Positions 8,671 to 16,481 of a stretch of DNA of 64,000 nucleotides are shown piece after piece. The first letter of the stretch is position 1, and each line of letters begins with the position of its first letter. The stretch covers positions 1 through 64,000 of the forward strand of contig NZ_JAOYTH010000002.1 of the NCBI RefSeq assembly GCF_025847205.1, given 5' to 3'. The translations under genes and the position numbers were made by a program. This DNA comes from Pararhizobium sp. YC-54 (lineage in GTDB: Bacteria > Pseudomonadota > Alphaproteobacteria > Rhizobiales > Rhizobiaceae). The notes below the pieces were generated by a model. It worked only from the letters and a program-made list of their open reading frames with translations. It made no database searches and was not told where the DNA came from.

Positions 8671-9068
8671 ATCTGGACGCGCTCCAACTGCTTACCCCTG
8701 CGGAAGCAGCCAAGCTGCTCGCCATTTCAACAATCCATCTGCATGACCTCGCCATCCATGGGGACATTTCATACGTCAACGTGGGTGCCGGAAAAAAGCG
8801 CGAGACCCGCCGGTACCGCCTCACCGATATCCAACGGTTCGAGCAGGACCGGACACTGATTTCTCCGATAAGGCGTTCAACTCGCGCTCCCCTTGAGATA
8901 ACGGACGAGGACTTGTTGAAGGCTGCAAAGATCGTGGCCCGCGATCGGACCGGATCGATCGTCAAAATCGATATCCGCACCTTGGAGTGCACCATCTATC
9001 CCATGCCGGCCGGTAAGGCGGTGCCACCAGATAGTTTTCCGCCCGACGGGCCTGAGAACTTCGATTAA
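8667..9068 (+). CDS. Excisionase-fold protein with extended C-terminus
   Basis: A 133-aa protein from the ATG in the ATGA overlap (8667); an ATG at 8652 adds five residues and cannot be excluded. LTPAEAAKLLAISTIHLHDLA, the GAGKKRETRRYRLTDIQRF wing and helix are a typical HTH_17 unit, followed by about 70 residues (ITDEDLLKAAKIVAR...) of unknown role. Coupled to its neighbours on both sides: its stop overlaps the next start in TAATG. Confidence 0.65.
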   Translation: MNLDALQLLTPAEAAKLLAISTIHLHDLAIHGDISYVNVGAGKKRETRRYRLTDIQRFEQDRTLISPIRRSTRAPLEITDEDLLKAAKIVARDRTGSIVKIDIRTLECTIYPMPAGKAVPPDSFPPDGPENFD

Positions 9069-9376
9069 TGAACGTGGGAAATCCCCGCGCTGGGGCAAGG
9101 AAAACTGGGACGACGAGTGAACGCATGACCAAGAAATCAATGATCACTCAATCAGAACTTCAGCGCATGGCGAAGGTCGCCAAGGCGGAAGGTGTCGAGG
9201 TCTGGATGGAGATTGACGGCAAACGCTATGGCGTTTCGCCTGCCGGCCCAAAGCCGAAGATGAACAAGGTGAGACCAGAAGAGTTCGAGACGCTCGCCGA
9301 ATGGCAGGCATGGCGAGATGAGAAGCGTGTTCGCGAGGCTGAGCCAGAAGCTCTGCCGAAGGACTTCGCCTTCTGA
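9068..9376 (+). CDS. Unrecognised small protein
   Basis: A 102-aa charged soluble protein; the ATG at 9068 overlaps the preceding stop (TAATG). A second ATG at 9125 (MTKKSMITQSELQRMAKVAK) would give 83 aa and a better-conserved-looking start. The C-terminal part has an EEFETLAEWQAWRDEKR helix. Last gene of the five-gene overlapping unit beginning at 6886. No family recognised. Confidence 0.5.
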   Translation: MNVGNPRAGARKTGTTSERMTKKSMITQSELQRMAKVAKAEGVEVWMEIDGKRYGVSPAGPKPKMNKVRPEEFETLAEWQAWRDEKRVREAEPEALPKDFAF

Positions 9377-9378
9377 GC

Positions 9379-9409
9379 CTTGACTCCCGCGTGTATCCTG
9401 TCACGTTGC
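9379..9409 (+). promoter_or_regulatory. 31-bp promoter/operator-like repeat, copy 2
   Basis: Twenty-eight of 31 bases match 6462-6492. It starts 3 bp after the stop of the preceding gene and precedes the RTX gene by about 80 bp. A small hairpin (GGACGT-GGGG-ACGTCC, 9417-9432) lies just downstream in the leader. Confidence 0.45.
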
Positions 9410-9491
9410 GCCCTTAGGACGTGGGGACGTCCTCCACGGCGACATGTGTGCAAATTGCATTCTCGACGCTTTGCGAAGAGAAGGGAGAGGT

Positions 9492-10841
9492 ATGTCCAAA
9501 TTTATAGCTCACACCGCCACAGACATGGGCAATCTCTCTTATGAGAATTTTGCCCCTGCTGATTTTCAGAGCCCCGCCGATCCTGCGGTGACCTCCGGAC
9601 CAACCTTTGTACAGTATGACTACGGCACGGTAGACGTTGGGAATTACAATAGGTTTGAGGGAACTTTTCAGTATTCCTTTTCGGGCTCCGATGTTTCGAG
9701 CGTCAGTGGGACGGTCAGTTACCTAAAGTACTGGTCTTGGTACACAATCGACTTCGGGCTGCTCGCGCATAGGGGTTACACTATAAGCGATTTCGCGCTC
9801 AATGTTACGGATTTTCAGAACCTCTCAGATACCCAAATCACCGCGGCGATTTTTGCGGGCGACGATACAATCACTGGCTCTGATGACGATGATACGTTGC
9901 TTGGCTTCGCTGGAAATGATCTCCTCAAAGGAAGCGGCGGGTATGAGGGAGACTATGGGAGTGACATCCTGGACGGAGGAGCCGGCGAAGACATAATGGT
10001 CGGTGGACATGGTAGCGACATCTACTACGTCGACAACTCTCGCGACATCGTTTGGGAATTCCAGGGGGAAGGTACCGATACCGTTAGGTCGACCATCTCG
10101 TACTTGCTGCCCAGCTACGTCGATAACTTGGAGTTGCTGGGAACGAGTTCGATCAACGCGACGGGCAACTACGGCAACAATCGCTTGACAGGGAATGACG
10201 GAGACAACGTCCTCAACGGCGGCGCCGCCAGGGATACAATGTACGGTGGCAAGGGCAATGACACGTATTATGTCGATCAGGTTGGGGACAAGGCAATCGA
10301 ATCCCCCTCTAGCGGCACGGATCTGGTCTACGCTTCCGTAAGCCATTCGATCGCGGGCATCCACATCGAAAACCTGACCCTTACAGGTACGTCCAACATC
10401 AACGCCACCGGGAACGGCCTTGCAAATACGCTCATCGGGAACATCGGGGCCAACAGCCTTACTGGCGATGCGGGCAATGACAAGCTCATTGGCGGCGCGG
10501 GTGCCGACAAGCTCTATGGAGGGACTGGCGCCGATACGTTCCTGTTCCTCTTCAAAGAGAATAGCACCATGTCGACACGCGACATGATCTACGACTTCTC
10601 TCGCAGTCAGGGCGACAAAATAGGACTGTCGGTGATCGACGCGAACGACGGCAGGGCGGGAAATCAGGCCTTCATCTTCGTTGGCGAGAAGGCGTTCAGC
10701 CACATGGCCCAGGAACTGCGCTATTCCAACACCAACGGTGATACCTATGTCTACGGCGACATCAATGGCGATGGAAACGCCGACTTCTCAGTTCGCCTCG
10801 ACGGGAACATCGAACTCATCAAGAGCGACTTCGTCCTCTAA
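9492..10841 (+). CDS. RTX calcium-binding protein (type I secretion substrate type)
   Basis: A 449-aa acidic protein from ATG 9492, preceded by AGGGAGAGG; the longer ORF has no matching ribosome site. The N-terminal ~120 residues are unrecognised. RTX nonapeptides bind Ca2+ in blocks near 122-181 (GGAGEDIMVGGHGSD), 232-267 (GGAARDTMYGGKGND) and 310-355 (GGAGADKLYGGTGAD). The last 90 residues match the serralysin-type C-terminal domain (DMIYDFSRSQGDKIGLS, then GDINGDGNADFSV), the uncleaved export signal of type I systems. No protease zinc motif is seen, so it is not a serralysin. No ABC exporter is encoded nearby; a chromosomal one would be needed. Probable lysogenic-conversion gene. Confidence 0.85.
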   Translation: MSKFIAHTATDMGNLSYENFAPADFQSPADPAVTSGPTFVQYDYGTVDVGNYNRFEGTFQYSFSGSDVSSVSGTVSYLKYWSWYTIDFGLLAHRGYTISDFALNVTDFQNLSDTQITAAIFAGDDTITGSDDDDTLLGFAGNDLLKGSGGYEGDYGSDILDGGAGEDIMVGGHGSDIYYVDNSRDIVWEFQGEGTDTVRSTISYLLPSYVDNLELLGTSSINATGNYGNNRLTGNDGDNVLNGGAARDTMYGGKGNDTYYVDQVGDKAIESPSSGTDLVYASVSHSIAGIHIENLTLTGTSNINATGNGLANTLIGNIGANSLTGDAGNDKLIGGAGADKLYGGTGADTFLFLFKENSTMSTRDMIYDFSRSQGDKIGLSVIDANDGRAGNQAFIFVGEKAFSHMAQELRYSNTNGDTYVYGDINGDGNADFSVRLDGNIELIKSDFVL

Positions 10842-11074
10842 GGAAGGGTTGGCGCCGCTCAAACTTGCCTATCAGCTGAAGATTGTGCTGGATGCGAAGG
10901 ATGATGCTTCGCGCGTCGAGTGAGCAAACTCAGCCCGACCGAATATTATACAAATGAAAAACACCCCCAAAAATGGAACTTGCAAAACCACTAAATTAGC
11001 AGTGTTTTATGGTCTCTCTTGGGAGAGAGTGTTGCATTTCATATTATGCGATTTCATATTTTAAATGATATTGC

Positions 11075-11105
11075 GCCGCCATCCTCGATCGGGTGGCGGC
11101 TTTTT
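11075..11105 (+). terminator. Rho-independent terminator
   Basis: A ten-pair stem (GCCGCCATCC / GGGTGGCGGC with one wobble) around TCGATC, followed by TTTTT on the + strand. It is 230 bp past the RTX stop; the gap also holds a perfect hairpin TCTCTC-TTGG-GAGAGA (11013-11028), so a leader or small RNA could end here. Confidence 0.75.
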
Positions 11106-11120
11106 CGTGGGTTGCTGCGC

Positions 11121-11312
11121 TCATTGTGTGATGGGCTCACCCGTCCGAATATCCTTCACGGCCTCCTCAAAGGCAATCAAGACCTCATCGCAAGCCCAGC
11201 CGGAAGCAATGGCAGTAGCCACGATAGATTTCACGAAGGGGCGAACGAGTTCTTCGCACTCCATAGCTCGCTGCATATCGCCCGGCTCGTGCGTGGGTGG
11301 GGGAATTTGCAT
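11121..11312 (-). CDS. Small acidic protein, paralogue of the 15533-15799 gene
   Basis: A 63-aa protein from ATG 11310-11312, with GAAGGAGA seven bases upstream. The core ELVRPFVKSIVATAIASGWA, then EVLIAFEEAVKDIR, aligns with the product of 15533-15799 (ELQRIINDATTHGWATIETI...EEVVKNFR). Two short amphipathic helices; function unknown. It is one of several small rhizobial protein families present in duplicate in this prophage. Confidence 0.65.
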   Translation of the reverse strand: MQIPPPTHEPGDMQRAMECEELVRPFVKSIVATAIASGWACDEVLIAFEEAVKDIRTGEPITQ

Positions 11313-11529
11313 GTCGGTCTCCTTCGCCTGAGAACCCGGCAAGGTCGACAATGTTCCCCTAATGGGTGATCGGCATTTGCGATAATTGCAGTGCTCGTTG
11401 CCACTGGCGGAGCGGCGCGAAAGCTGGCCGTTTCTATCCGTTGCGGCTAACTTCCGACTTCTTGAAAAACCGCCAACTTGCCCCCACTTCTTTTGTGGAA
11501 ATCGCGTTGAGGAGGAGGAACGCACGTCA

Positions 11530-11748
11530 ATGAATACGCAGCTCTTCAGTGTGCACGATCAGCCCTTGTCACCCGAAGATTTGAACGTATGCAAGACGAC
11601 CTTCGATCGAATTTGCGAGGCACAGGGCGTCGATCCCGAAACTGACAAAGCGAGCGATCTGGCAGCGCTGGTAATCGAGCTATACCGACAGGGTGTCCAC
11701 GACCAAGATCAACTTGCCGCAATGATCGGCACGGTCGGCGTGCCGTAA
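11530..11748 (+). CDS. Small helical protein of unknown function
   Basis: A 72-aa protein starting MNTQLFSVHDQPLSPEDL, with GAGGAGGAA upstream. The pattern LNVCKTTFDRICEAQGVDP then ASDLAALVIELYRQGVHD resembles a small rhizobial family (helical, DNA-independent) known only as hypothetical. The next ORF starts at the base following its stop. Confidence 0.65.
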   Translation: MNTQLFSVHDQPLSPEDLNVCKTTFDRICEAQGVDPETDKASDLAALVIELYRQGVHDQDQLAAMIGTVGVP

Positions 11749-11853
11749 TTGCGTAACCGCCGCACCGAGCTCATCGTTCTCACGGTCATTTTCCTCGCCG
11801 TCGGCTTGGTGCTGATGGCGTTCATCGGGCCGATTCTCGGTTTGATCGGTTGA
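11749..11853 (+). CDS. 34-aa single-span membrane peptide
   Basis: A TTG directly after the preceding stop opens a 34-codon frame: basic head (RNRRTE), one hydrophobic helix (LIVLTVIFLAVGLVLMAFIG) and a short tail. Zero spacing to 11530-11748 suggests translational coupling. Such peptides may be regulators or pinholin-like; nothing more can be said. Below normal annotation length. Confidence 0.45.
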   Translation: MRNRRTELIVLTVIFLAVGLVLMAFIGPILGLIG

Positions 11854-12040
11854 CCGCCCACTCCCGTCACCAGCATGCCCAAATTTTGATTGCCAGCGTC
11901 AAAACTATGGGTTGCGATTGAGTTTTTCTATTCTCTTGCTAATGATCACCGTCAGGCGCAAGGTCGCGCCTTCGGTAGCCTATTATGCGGGCGCTGCCGC
12001 TTAAGGGTTGTCGTGCCCTAGCCTCAACAAGGAGGACGCC

Positions 12041-12391
12041 ATGTCTTCCATCCAGCAAAAATTCGTAAAATCCCAGAAGCTGCGATCAATTCACCGCGCC
12101 CTTCCAAGTCCGAAAGTGCTACACCCTTCTACGGAGCCAGATATTGACCGCCGTTCCGATCTGGCGGTCTTCCTATCCAATCGCTTTCGACCGGGCATCA
12201 GGGTTGAAAATATCGTTGTTGGCGACTGGGAAGGCAGCGATGATCCATCCAAGAACGAACAGCGCTCTTTTGGCTTCCGCCGTGCGGGAATTGCCGTCTA
12301 CAAATGGTGCGGCGACCCGGATGCGACGGATGCGGTCTTACAAACTCAACTCGTCCCATCTTCAATCGAGGATGGAGCTGGACATGTTTAG
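12041..12391 (+). CDS. Unrecognised 116-aa protein
   Basis: Starts at ATG 12041 with AAGGAGG nine bases upstream, a strong ribosome site; the in-frame ATG at 12008 lacks one. The N-terminus is basic (QQKFVKSQKLRSIHRALPS), the remainder mixed with FLSNRFRPGIRVENIVVGDWE in the middle. No domain recognised. Its stop overlaps the start of the next short frame by 8 bp. Confidence 0.55.
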   Translation: MSSIQQKFVKSQKLRSIHRALPSPKVLHPSTEPDIDRRSDLAVFLSNRFRPGIRVENIVVGDWEGSDDPSKNEQRSFGFRRAGIAVYKWCGDPDATDAVLQTQLVPSSIEDGAGHV

Positions 12392-12488
12392 ACCCGCCGT
12401 GCCAACTGCCCATGCCGTCACACTTTTCTTCATTGAGGCGTCCATGGTGATGTCGCTGATAGCTGTAACCTTCTTCACAGTTATCTAG
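12384..12488 (+). CDS. 34-aa putative membrane peptide
   Basis: An ATG at 12384, with GGAG upstream, overlaps the end of the previous gene in another frame. The product MFRPAVPTAHAVTLFFIE... ends in a hydrophobic run (MVMSLIAVTFFTVI) able to insert in a membrane. Same length as the peptide at 11749-11853 but no sequence similarity. Supported only by ribosome site, overlap and hydrophobicity. Confidence 0.35.
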   Translation: MFRPAVPTAHAVTLFFIEASMVMSLIAVTFFTVI

Positions 12489-12508
12489 GCTCAGGCCTCG
12501 GCGATTTT

Positions 12509-12561
12509 CTGGACACATCCACATCGTCAGTAATCATTAAGCTTTTCGAAAATGTGTCCAG
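12509..12561. repeat. Inverted repeat upstream of the VOC gene
   Basis: Perfect 10-bp arms CTGGACACAT / ATGTGTCCAG separated by 33 bp, ending 55 bp before the VOC start. Could be an operator pair or the ends of a tiny decayed insertion element; neither can be decided here. Confidence 0.4.
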
Positions 12562-12615
12562 CCGCTATCTCTGCCTGATGACCGACTACCAGGCCCACTC
12601 TCTTCAGGAGAATTC

Positions 12616-12990
12616 ATGTTTGACCACGTCAAATTCGGAGTCACTGACTATTCAGCGAGCAAAACGTTCTTCCTCAGGGCACTCGAACCGCTGGGCGTAG
12701 CCGTTGTCGCGGAGGGTCCGCCGACGTACGGGGTCGAGCTTAGCCCAAAGGGTAAGGCTTCATTGTGCCTGTACCAAACCGACGAGAAGCCGGCGCATCT
12801 TCATTTGGCATTCACGGCCGAGAATCGCCAGCAAGTCGAAGCTTTCTATCGCGCGGCGCTGGAGGCTGGAGGCAAAGATAATGGCGCGCCCGGTCTACGC
12901 CCGCACTATCACCCAAACTACTATGCAGCTTTCGTCATTGGTCCTGACGGGCACAACATCGAAGTGGTTTGCCACGTACCCGAGGCATAG
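12616..12990 (+). CDS. VOC (glyoxalase/dioxygenase-fold) protein
   Basis: A 124-aa single VOC unit: MFDHVKFGVTDYSASKTFF at the N-terminus, LHLAFTAENRQQVEAFY in the middle and the closing YYAAFVIGPDGHNIEVVCH. Metal ligand candidates are H4, H73 and the acidic residue in NIEVV. Closest to the small glyoxalase-like family common in rhizobia, usually of unknown substrate. AGGAGA precedes the ATG. Not a phage function; a cargo gene. Confidence 0.85.
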   Translation: MFDHVKFGVTDYSASKTFFLRALEPLGVAVVAEGPPTYGVELSPKGKASLCLYQTDEKPAHLHLAFTAENRQQVEAFYRAALEAGGKDNGAPGLRPHYHPNYYAAFVIGPDGHNIEVVCHVPEA

Positions 12991-13420
12991 GCGGGCTCTC
13001 GCGCCTCACGTTAAACCTTGAATATCTGCTTCCAGCCCCACGGCAGCTTCGCGCCCAATAGGAGACATTCGCTCTGAGTGGAGCGATGACTGAGTTGCCG
13101 TGAACGGAACGGTTGCACTTCGCATATGCATCCCGAAAGCAGACCTTCGGCTTCCGTGAAGAGTTTCGGGCGCTCGATAGTAGACGTCGCAACGACCGCT
13201 TCTGTGGCGCAGTCGAGGCGACACGCACATCAGCCCCTCATTGTCCCCACCCACCGGTCTGAGGAATGGAAGGTCGGGAACTTTGATGTGCCCCCGGTCG
13301 GCACGCCATCCCGAGAGGCGCTGCATTGCACGCCCTAGCAATTGCGCCATCCAATCCCCATATTACCTTTGATGGCCCGCCGCGCTGTACGAGCCCGTGC
13401 CCCAAATTCAGGAGACATTG
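12991..13420. other. Gene-free stretch
   Basis: 430 bp with no supported gene: the frames present have no ribosome sites and no recognisable protein. The last ten bases are the AGGAGAC leader of the next small gene. The rest looks like decayed intergenic DNA. Confidence 0.5.
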
Positions 13421-13576
13421 ATGGACCACCAACCAAAGCCGACAACGGCTTCAAAAGACGTGATCACGTTCGCGAAAAAGCATCGCATCGAAATCGAGGA
13501 TGCCCAGAATATCCTCGCGCAGTATGGTGACGATCGCAAAAACGCGGACAAAGCGGCTCGTCGGATAGCCGCTTGA
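13421..13576 (+). CDS. DUF3606-like small protein
   Basis: A 51-aa protein at ATG 13421 with AGGAGA upstream. DVITFAKKHRIEIEDAQNIL...NADKAARRIAA follows the DUF3606 pattern (tryptophan/phenylalanine-x-KK, a helix, then a conserved hydrophobic tail) and resembles the product of 40689-40871 (DVAYFAKKHGLSIKDALRLI). Function unknown; frequent in rhizobial genomes. Confidence 0.6.
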   Translation: MDHQPKPTTASKDVITFAKKHRIEIEDAQNILAQYGDDRKNADKAARRIAA

Positions 13577-13931
13577 TTGGCGATTGGCAGCGGCAAAGGA
13601 ACGCGGTGTACATTGCGTCGCCCCCCCTGCGACAGCCGGTCTTGTCACTGGCGAGCAGCCAGGCGCAGCCCCTGCGCTTGCTGATACCACAGCTAGAGGG
13701 TAGACAGCGCGAGTCCATTTGCCAAGCAGACTGTCAGCTTATGGGCACTCGGAGCGAATGATGTGAGCGACCGAAGTTGGCGCGCAAAGCCGGCCTTCAA
13801 AGATTGTGTCGACCATGACCGCAATAGGCCCAAAAGCGGTCCTGCGCAAATAGATGGTCCAGCAGCGAAATCGACGCCCTCATGCCGTGGAACTACACTG
13901 CCTGAACGGCCTCGACTTGCCGCCTACTGCG
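13577..13931. other. Gene-free stretch
   Basis: About 355 bp between the DUF3606-like gene and the flagellin stop. Open frames here overlap each other, lack ribosome sites and resemble nothing known. No hairpin with a T-run was found downstream of the flagellin stop. Confidence 0.45.
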
Positions 13932-15125
13932 CTAACGGAACAGCGACAAGATGTTCTCGGGGTTCGTGTTTGCGATCGACAGAGATTGGATCGCCAACTG
14001 CTCTTGTGTTTGCAATGCCTTCAACTTTGTGGAAGCGGTGTCCATATCGGCATCAACAAGCTTAGCAATACCGCTGTCTATCGAATCCGAGAGGCGATTT
14101 AGAAATTCTTCCTGCATAGATATGCGACTAGAAAGAGCACCGACAGTTGCAGCGGCAGCGATAGTGTCCTCAAGCCAGCCATCAACTCTGGAAAGAAGTG
14201 CTCCCATATCATTCTCGGATACAACATCGACATCCATAATTTGCATCGAGGCCGTTCCCGTTACACGAAAGTTGGAAAAACTAACAGGGTTGGGGAAATC
14301 GTTGCCAAATGCCTGATTACCGCTTCCGAAGAACCCTGGGCCCGAAGCCCCGGCTGATTGCGCCAAGACGTTCCAAAAATCCACATAGTCATCTACCACT
14401 CCATCGGGCCCGGCGTATGCGTCAAATAGGGCTTTCGTGACGGTCGCCGTATAGAGGAGTGCCCCGTCTTGGATATCGAATTGAAATTCGTCTCCGTCGT
14501 AAAGCTTGAAAGGTTTGGTAAAAATGTAAGTATTTGTCGGGGTCGTGAAGTCCTCAAAGTCGCCGTATGTTCGGGGTGGGCTTTTTTGTAAAAGACCATC
14601 GTCTGTGGCGGTGAAAAGTGCAATAGCACCTAGATCAACAGCTATTGTTTGGACGCCGAAGTTACCCTTCGCATCACGCGCCGCAGAAGCCACGACAGAG
14701 GTGCGGACATTGCCGTCGGTTGACAGCCAGTTTACACCACTAAAACTGGACGAAGCGACGATACTGGTAAGTTGCCCTTTCAGTTGCTCGATCTCAGCTT
14801 GCACCTTTTCGCGATCGACACCCTCTTCAGTGGCCACTATGATTTTCGACTTCATTTCACTGATAACATCCACCACGCCTTCCAGTCCGGCATACGCGGT
14901 ATCAACCATCCCAGCGCCGAGACCCAAGGCGTCTTGAACTACTGAAAGAGCTTTGTTGTCAGAGCGCATAGTAGTTGCGATGGACCAATAGGCAGCATTG
15001 TCTGAAGCTGTCCCGACACGCAGGCCGGATGATACTTCACGCTGCGTATCCTGCATGGAGCTTGAGAGCGAACGGAGTACTTGGAGCGCAGAAGTTGCAC
15101 TAGCGTTTGTCAAAATGCTGGTCAT
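13932..15125 (-). CDS. Flagellin
   Basis: A 397-aa flagellin carried inside the prophage. The N-terminal D0/D1 region is complete (MTSILTNASATSALQVLRS, then ASDNAAYWSIATTMRSDNKA and QDALGLGAGMVDTAYAGL), as is the C-terminal D1/D0 region (KLVDADMDTASTKLKALQTQ...SIANTNPENILSLFR). These are the signatures of rhizobial Fla proteins, exported by the flagellar type III system. Residues ~150-300 are an atypical, aromatic-rich variable domain (TYIFTKPFKLYDGDEFQFDI). Length fits normal rhizobial flagellins. It stands alone, with no other flagellar gene nearby. It could alter filament antigenicity or receptor properties of the lysogen; that is inference. Confidence 0.92.
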   Translation of the reverse strand: MTSILTNASATSALQVLRSLSSSMQDTQREVSSGLRVGTASDNAAYWSIATTMRSDNKALSVVQDALGLGAGMVDTAYAGLEGVVDVISEMKSKIIVATEEGVDREKVQAEIEQLKGQLTSIVASSSFSGVNWLSTDGNVRTSVVASAARDAKGNFGVQTIAVDLGAIALFTATDDGLLQKSPPRTYGDFEDFTTPTNTYIFTKPFKLYDGDEFQFDIQDGALLYTATVTKALFDAYAGPDGVVDDYVDFWNVLAQSAGASGPGFFGSGNQAFGNDFPNPVSFSNFRVTGTASMQIMDVDVVSENDMGALLSRVDGWLEDTIAAAATVGALSSRISMQEEFLNRLSDSIDSGIAKLVDADMDTASTKLKALQTQEQLAIQSLSIANTNPENILSLFR

Positions 15126-15235
15126 GAAAGCTCAATATGAAAGGGAATCAAGCGCTTCATGCGCATAGGTGAGGACCCCGATAGAAAGCCATCGCGGTTA
15201 ATGAAGCATTAAATCCGACCATTCTTTTCCCGGCT

Positions 15236-15312
<77 letters not shown>

Positions 15313-15325
15313 GAAATGCTTGAGA

Positions 15326-15478
15326 ATGGCTGTGCATTTCGAGCACTGGTGTGGCCATGACGGCTGCAAGCGTTGGAGTTCGTTCGGGAAAGAGCGCGGC
15401 CGCGGCGAAACCGAATGGCGCTGCATGGAACACCTGGCCAGCGACTATTGGGATGGGCGGGCGGTGGTGCGCAACTGA
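15326..15478 (+). CDS. Small Cys/His-rich protein
   Basis: A 50-aa protein starting MAVHFEHWCGHDGCKRW. The residues H-x2-W-C-x-H-x3-C ... C-x-H (WRCMEHLASDYW) suggest a single structural zinc site, as in many short rhizobial phage proteins. The start is uncertain: the ribosome site is weak (TTGAG), and a longer frame runs back through the tRNA. Function unknown. Confidence 0.5.
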   Translation: MAVHFEHWCGHDGCKRWSSFGKERGRGETEWRCMEHLASDYWDGRAVVRN

Positions 15479-15532
15479 AGCCGCGGGAACAAATTAGCCA
15501 TCTGTGATGTTCTTGCGCACATGGAGGGCACC

Positions 15533-15799
15533 ATGACCGTTGCGGCACCTAGGTATTCCGGTAGCCACCCCGACCGAGACTTGAACTGCCAAGAGGCAGT
15601 CGAACCGGAGTTGCAGCGCATAATTAACGACGCGACTACACACGGCTGGGCCACGATCGAGACAATCAACGCGATTGAAGAGGTGGTGAAGAACTTCCGC
15701 GTCGCCTATGCCGAAGACCCTGACCCGACCGAAAAGCCGCCGAAAGTGTCCGGCGGCGAGCCAGACCCAACCAACGATTGGCCGGCGGCGAACCCATGA
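15533..15799 (+). CDS. Small acidic protein, paralogue of 11121-11312
   Basis: An 88-aa protein from ATG 15533 with GGAGGG upstream; an ATG at 15521 would add four residues. The core VEPELQRIINDATTHGWATI...AIEEVVKNFRVAY matches the 63-aa product of 11121-11312. The C-terminal 25 residues are proline- and aspartate-rich. The stop overlaps the next start (ATGA), so the two are coupled. Confidence 0.65.
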   Translation: MTVAAPRYSGSHPDRDLNCQEAVEPELQRIINDATTHGWATIETINAIEEVVKNFRVAYAEDPDPTEKPPKVSGGEPDPTNDWPAANP

Positions 15800-16050
15800 C
15801 CTACTATGCCTGGACGATAGCTGCGCCCGGCCGGCAGGATATCAAGAAGGTGACCACCCTGGCAGAGCTTTGCGATGTGCTGCGGGCTCTGGACCTCCCG
15901 GGGGGTGCGCCGCCGGAATTCCTCACACTCGATACCGAGGTCCACGACCATGGCACCTATACTCACAATGAAGGCAGCAAGGACCAATGGTCACTGACGT
16001 GGACGAAGGTTGATGGCGAGACAGCGGGTGTCGATGGAGATCGAAGATAG
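15796..16050 (+). CDS. Unrecognised 84-aa protein
   Basis: Starts at the ATG of an ATGA overlap (15796-15799). Predicted alpha/beta: MTYYAWTIAAPGRQDIKKV strand-helix start, then ELCDVLRALDLPGG and a strand-rich end. No family recognised. It runs convergently into the late operon, its stop 8 bp from the stop of the lysis-region membrane protein. Confidence 0.55.
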   Translation: MTYYAWTIAAPGRQDIKKVTTLAELCDVLRALDLPGGAPPEFLTLDTEVHDHGTYTHNEGSKDQWSLTWTKVDGETAGVDGDRR

Positions 16051-16057
16051 GCGATGC

Positions 16058-16447
16058 TCACCCCCCGCCTTTCTGTGCCGCCTCGATCCGCTGCAGGATT
16101 TCCCGAACGACCTTCAGATCGCCGGACTGCTGATTGAGCGTCGATTGAACATCCTTAATGGAGCTGACGGTGTTCGCGTTCGATTGCTCCCCGAGATTGA
16201 TCCGGTATTCGTGGTTGCTGATCTGCGCTTCCACCTTATCGACGCGAGCTTCCAAAGCATCCGAATGGACAGTCTGAGAGAGCTTCCACGATTGGAGTTC
16301 ATCGACATCGCGAGACCGGTTAACCCACAAGGCAACCCCGCCGCACGCCATTGTGACGAGGGTGATGATCTGGATAACGGTGTTGAGGTTCCACTCCAGT
16401 CTTGGAGCGCGTTTCGGCAGTTGCATAGGCTCAATCCCTTGATCCAT
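16058..16447 (-). CDS. Membrane-anchored coiled-coil protein of the lysis region
   Basis: A 129-aa protein with one membrane helix near residues 23-42 (TVIQIITLVTMACGGVALWV) followed by a long heptad-type helix (ELQSWKLSQTVHSDALEARV...STLNQQSGDLKVVREILQRI). Last gene of the late operon. The topology fits a lysis-accessory protein, possibly a holin-type or spanin-like factor; no separate classical holin is seen, so this is a candidate. An ATG seven codons in (16426) is an alternative start. Confidence 0.6.
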   Translation of the reverse strand: MDQGIEPMQLPKRAPRLEWNLNTVIQIITLVTMACGGVALWVNRSRDVDELQSWKLSQTVHSDALEARVDKVEAQISNHEYRINLGEQSNANTVSSIKDVQSTLNQQSGDLKVVREILQRIEAAQKGGG

Positions 16448-16481
16448 TCATTCTTTCCTCGATGGCGCATGCACTGCGATG

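Noticed and set aside
13006..13350. 114-aa frame on the - strand between VOC and DUF3606 genes
   Set aside because: No ribosome site; overlapping open frames on both strands of similar quality; looks like decayed intergenic sequence.
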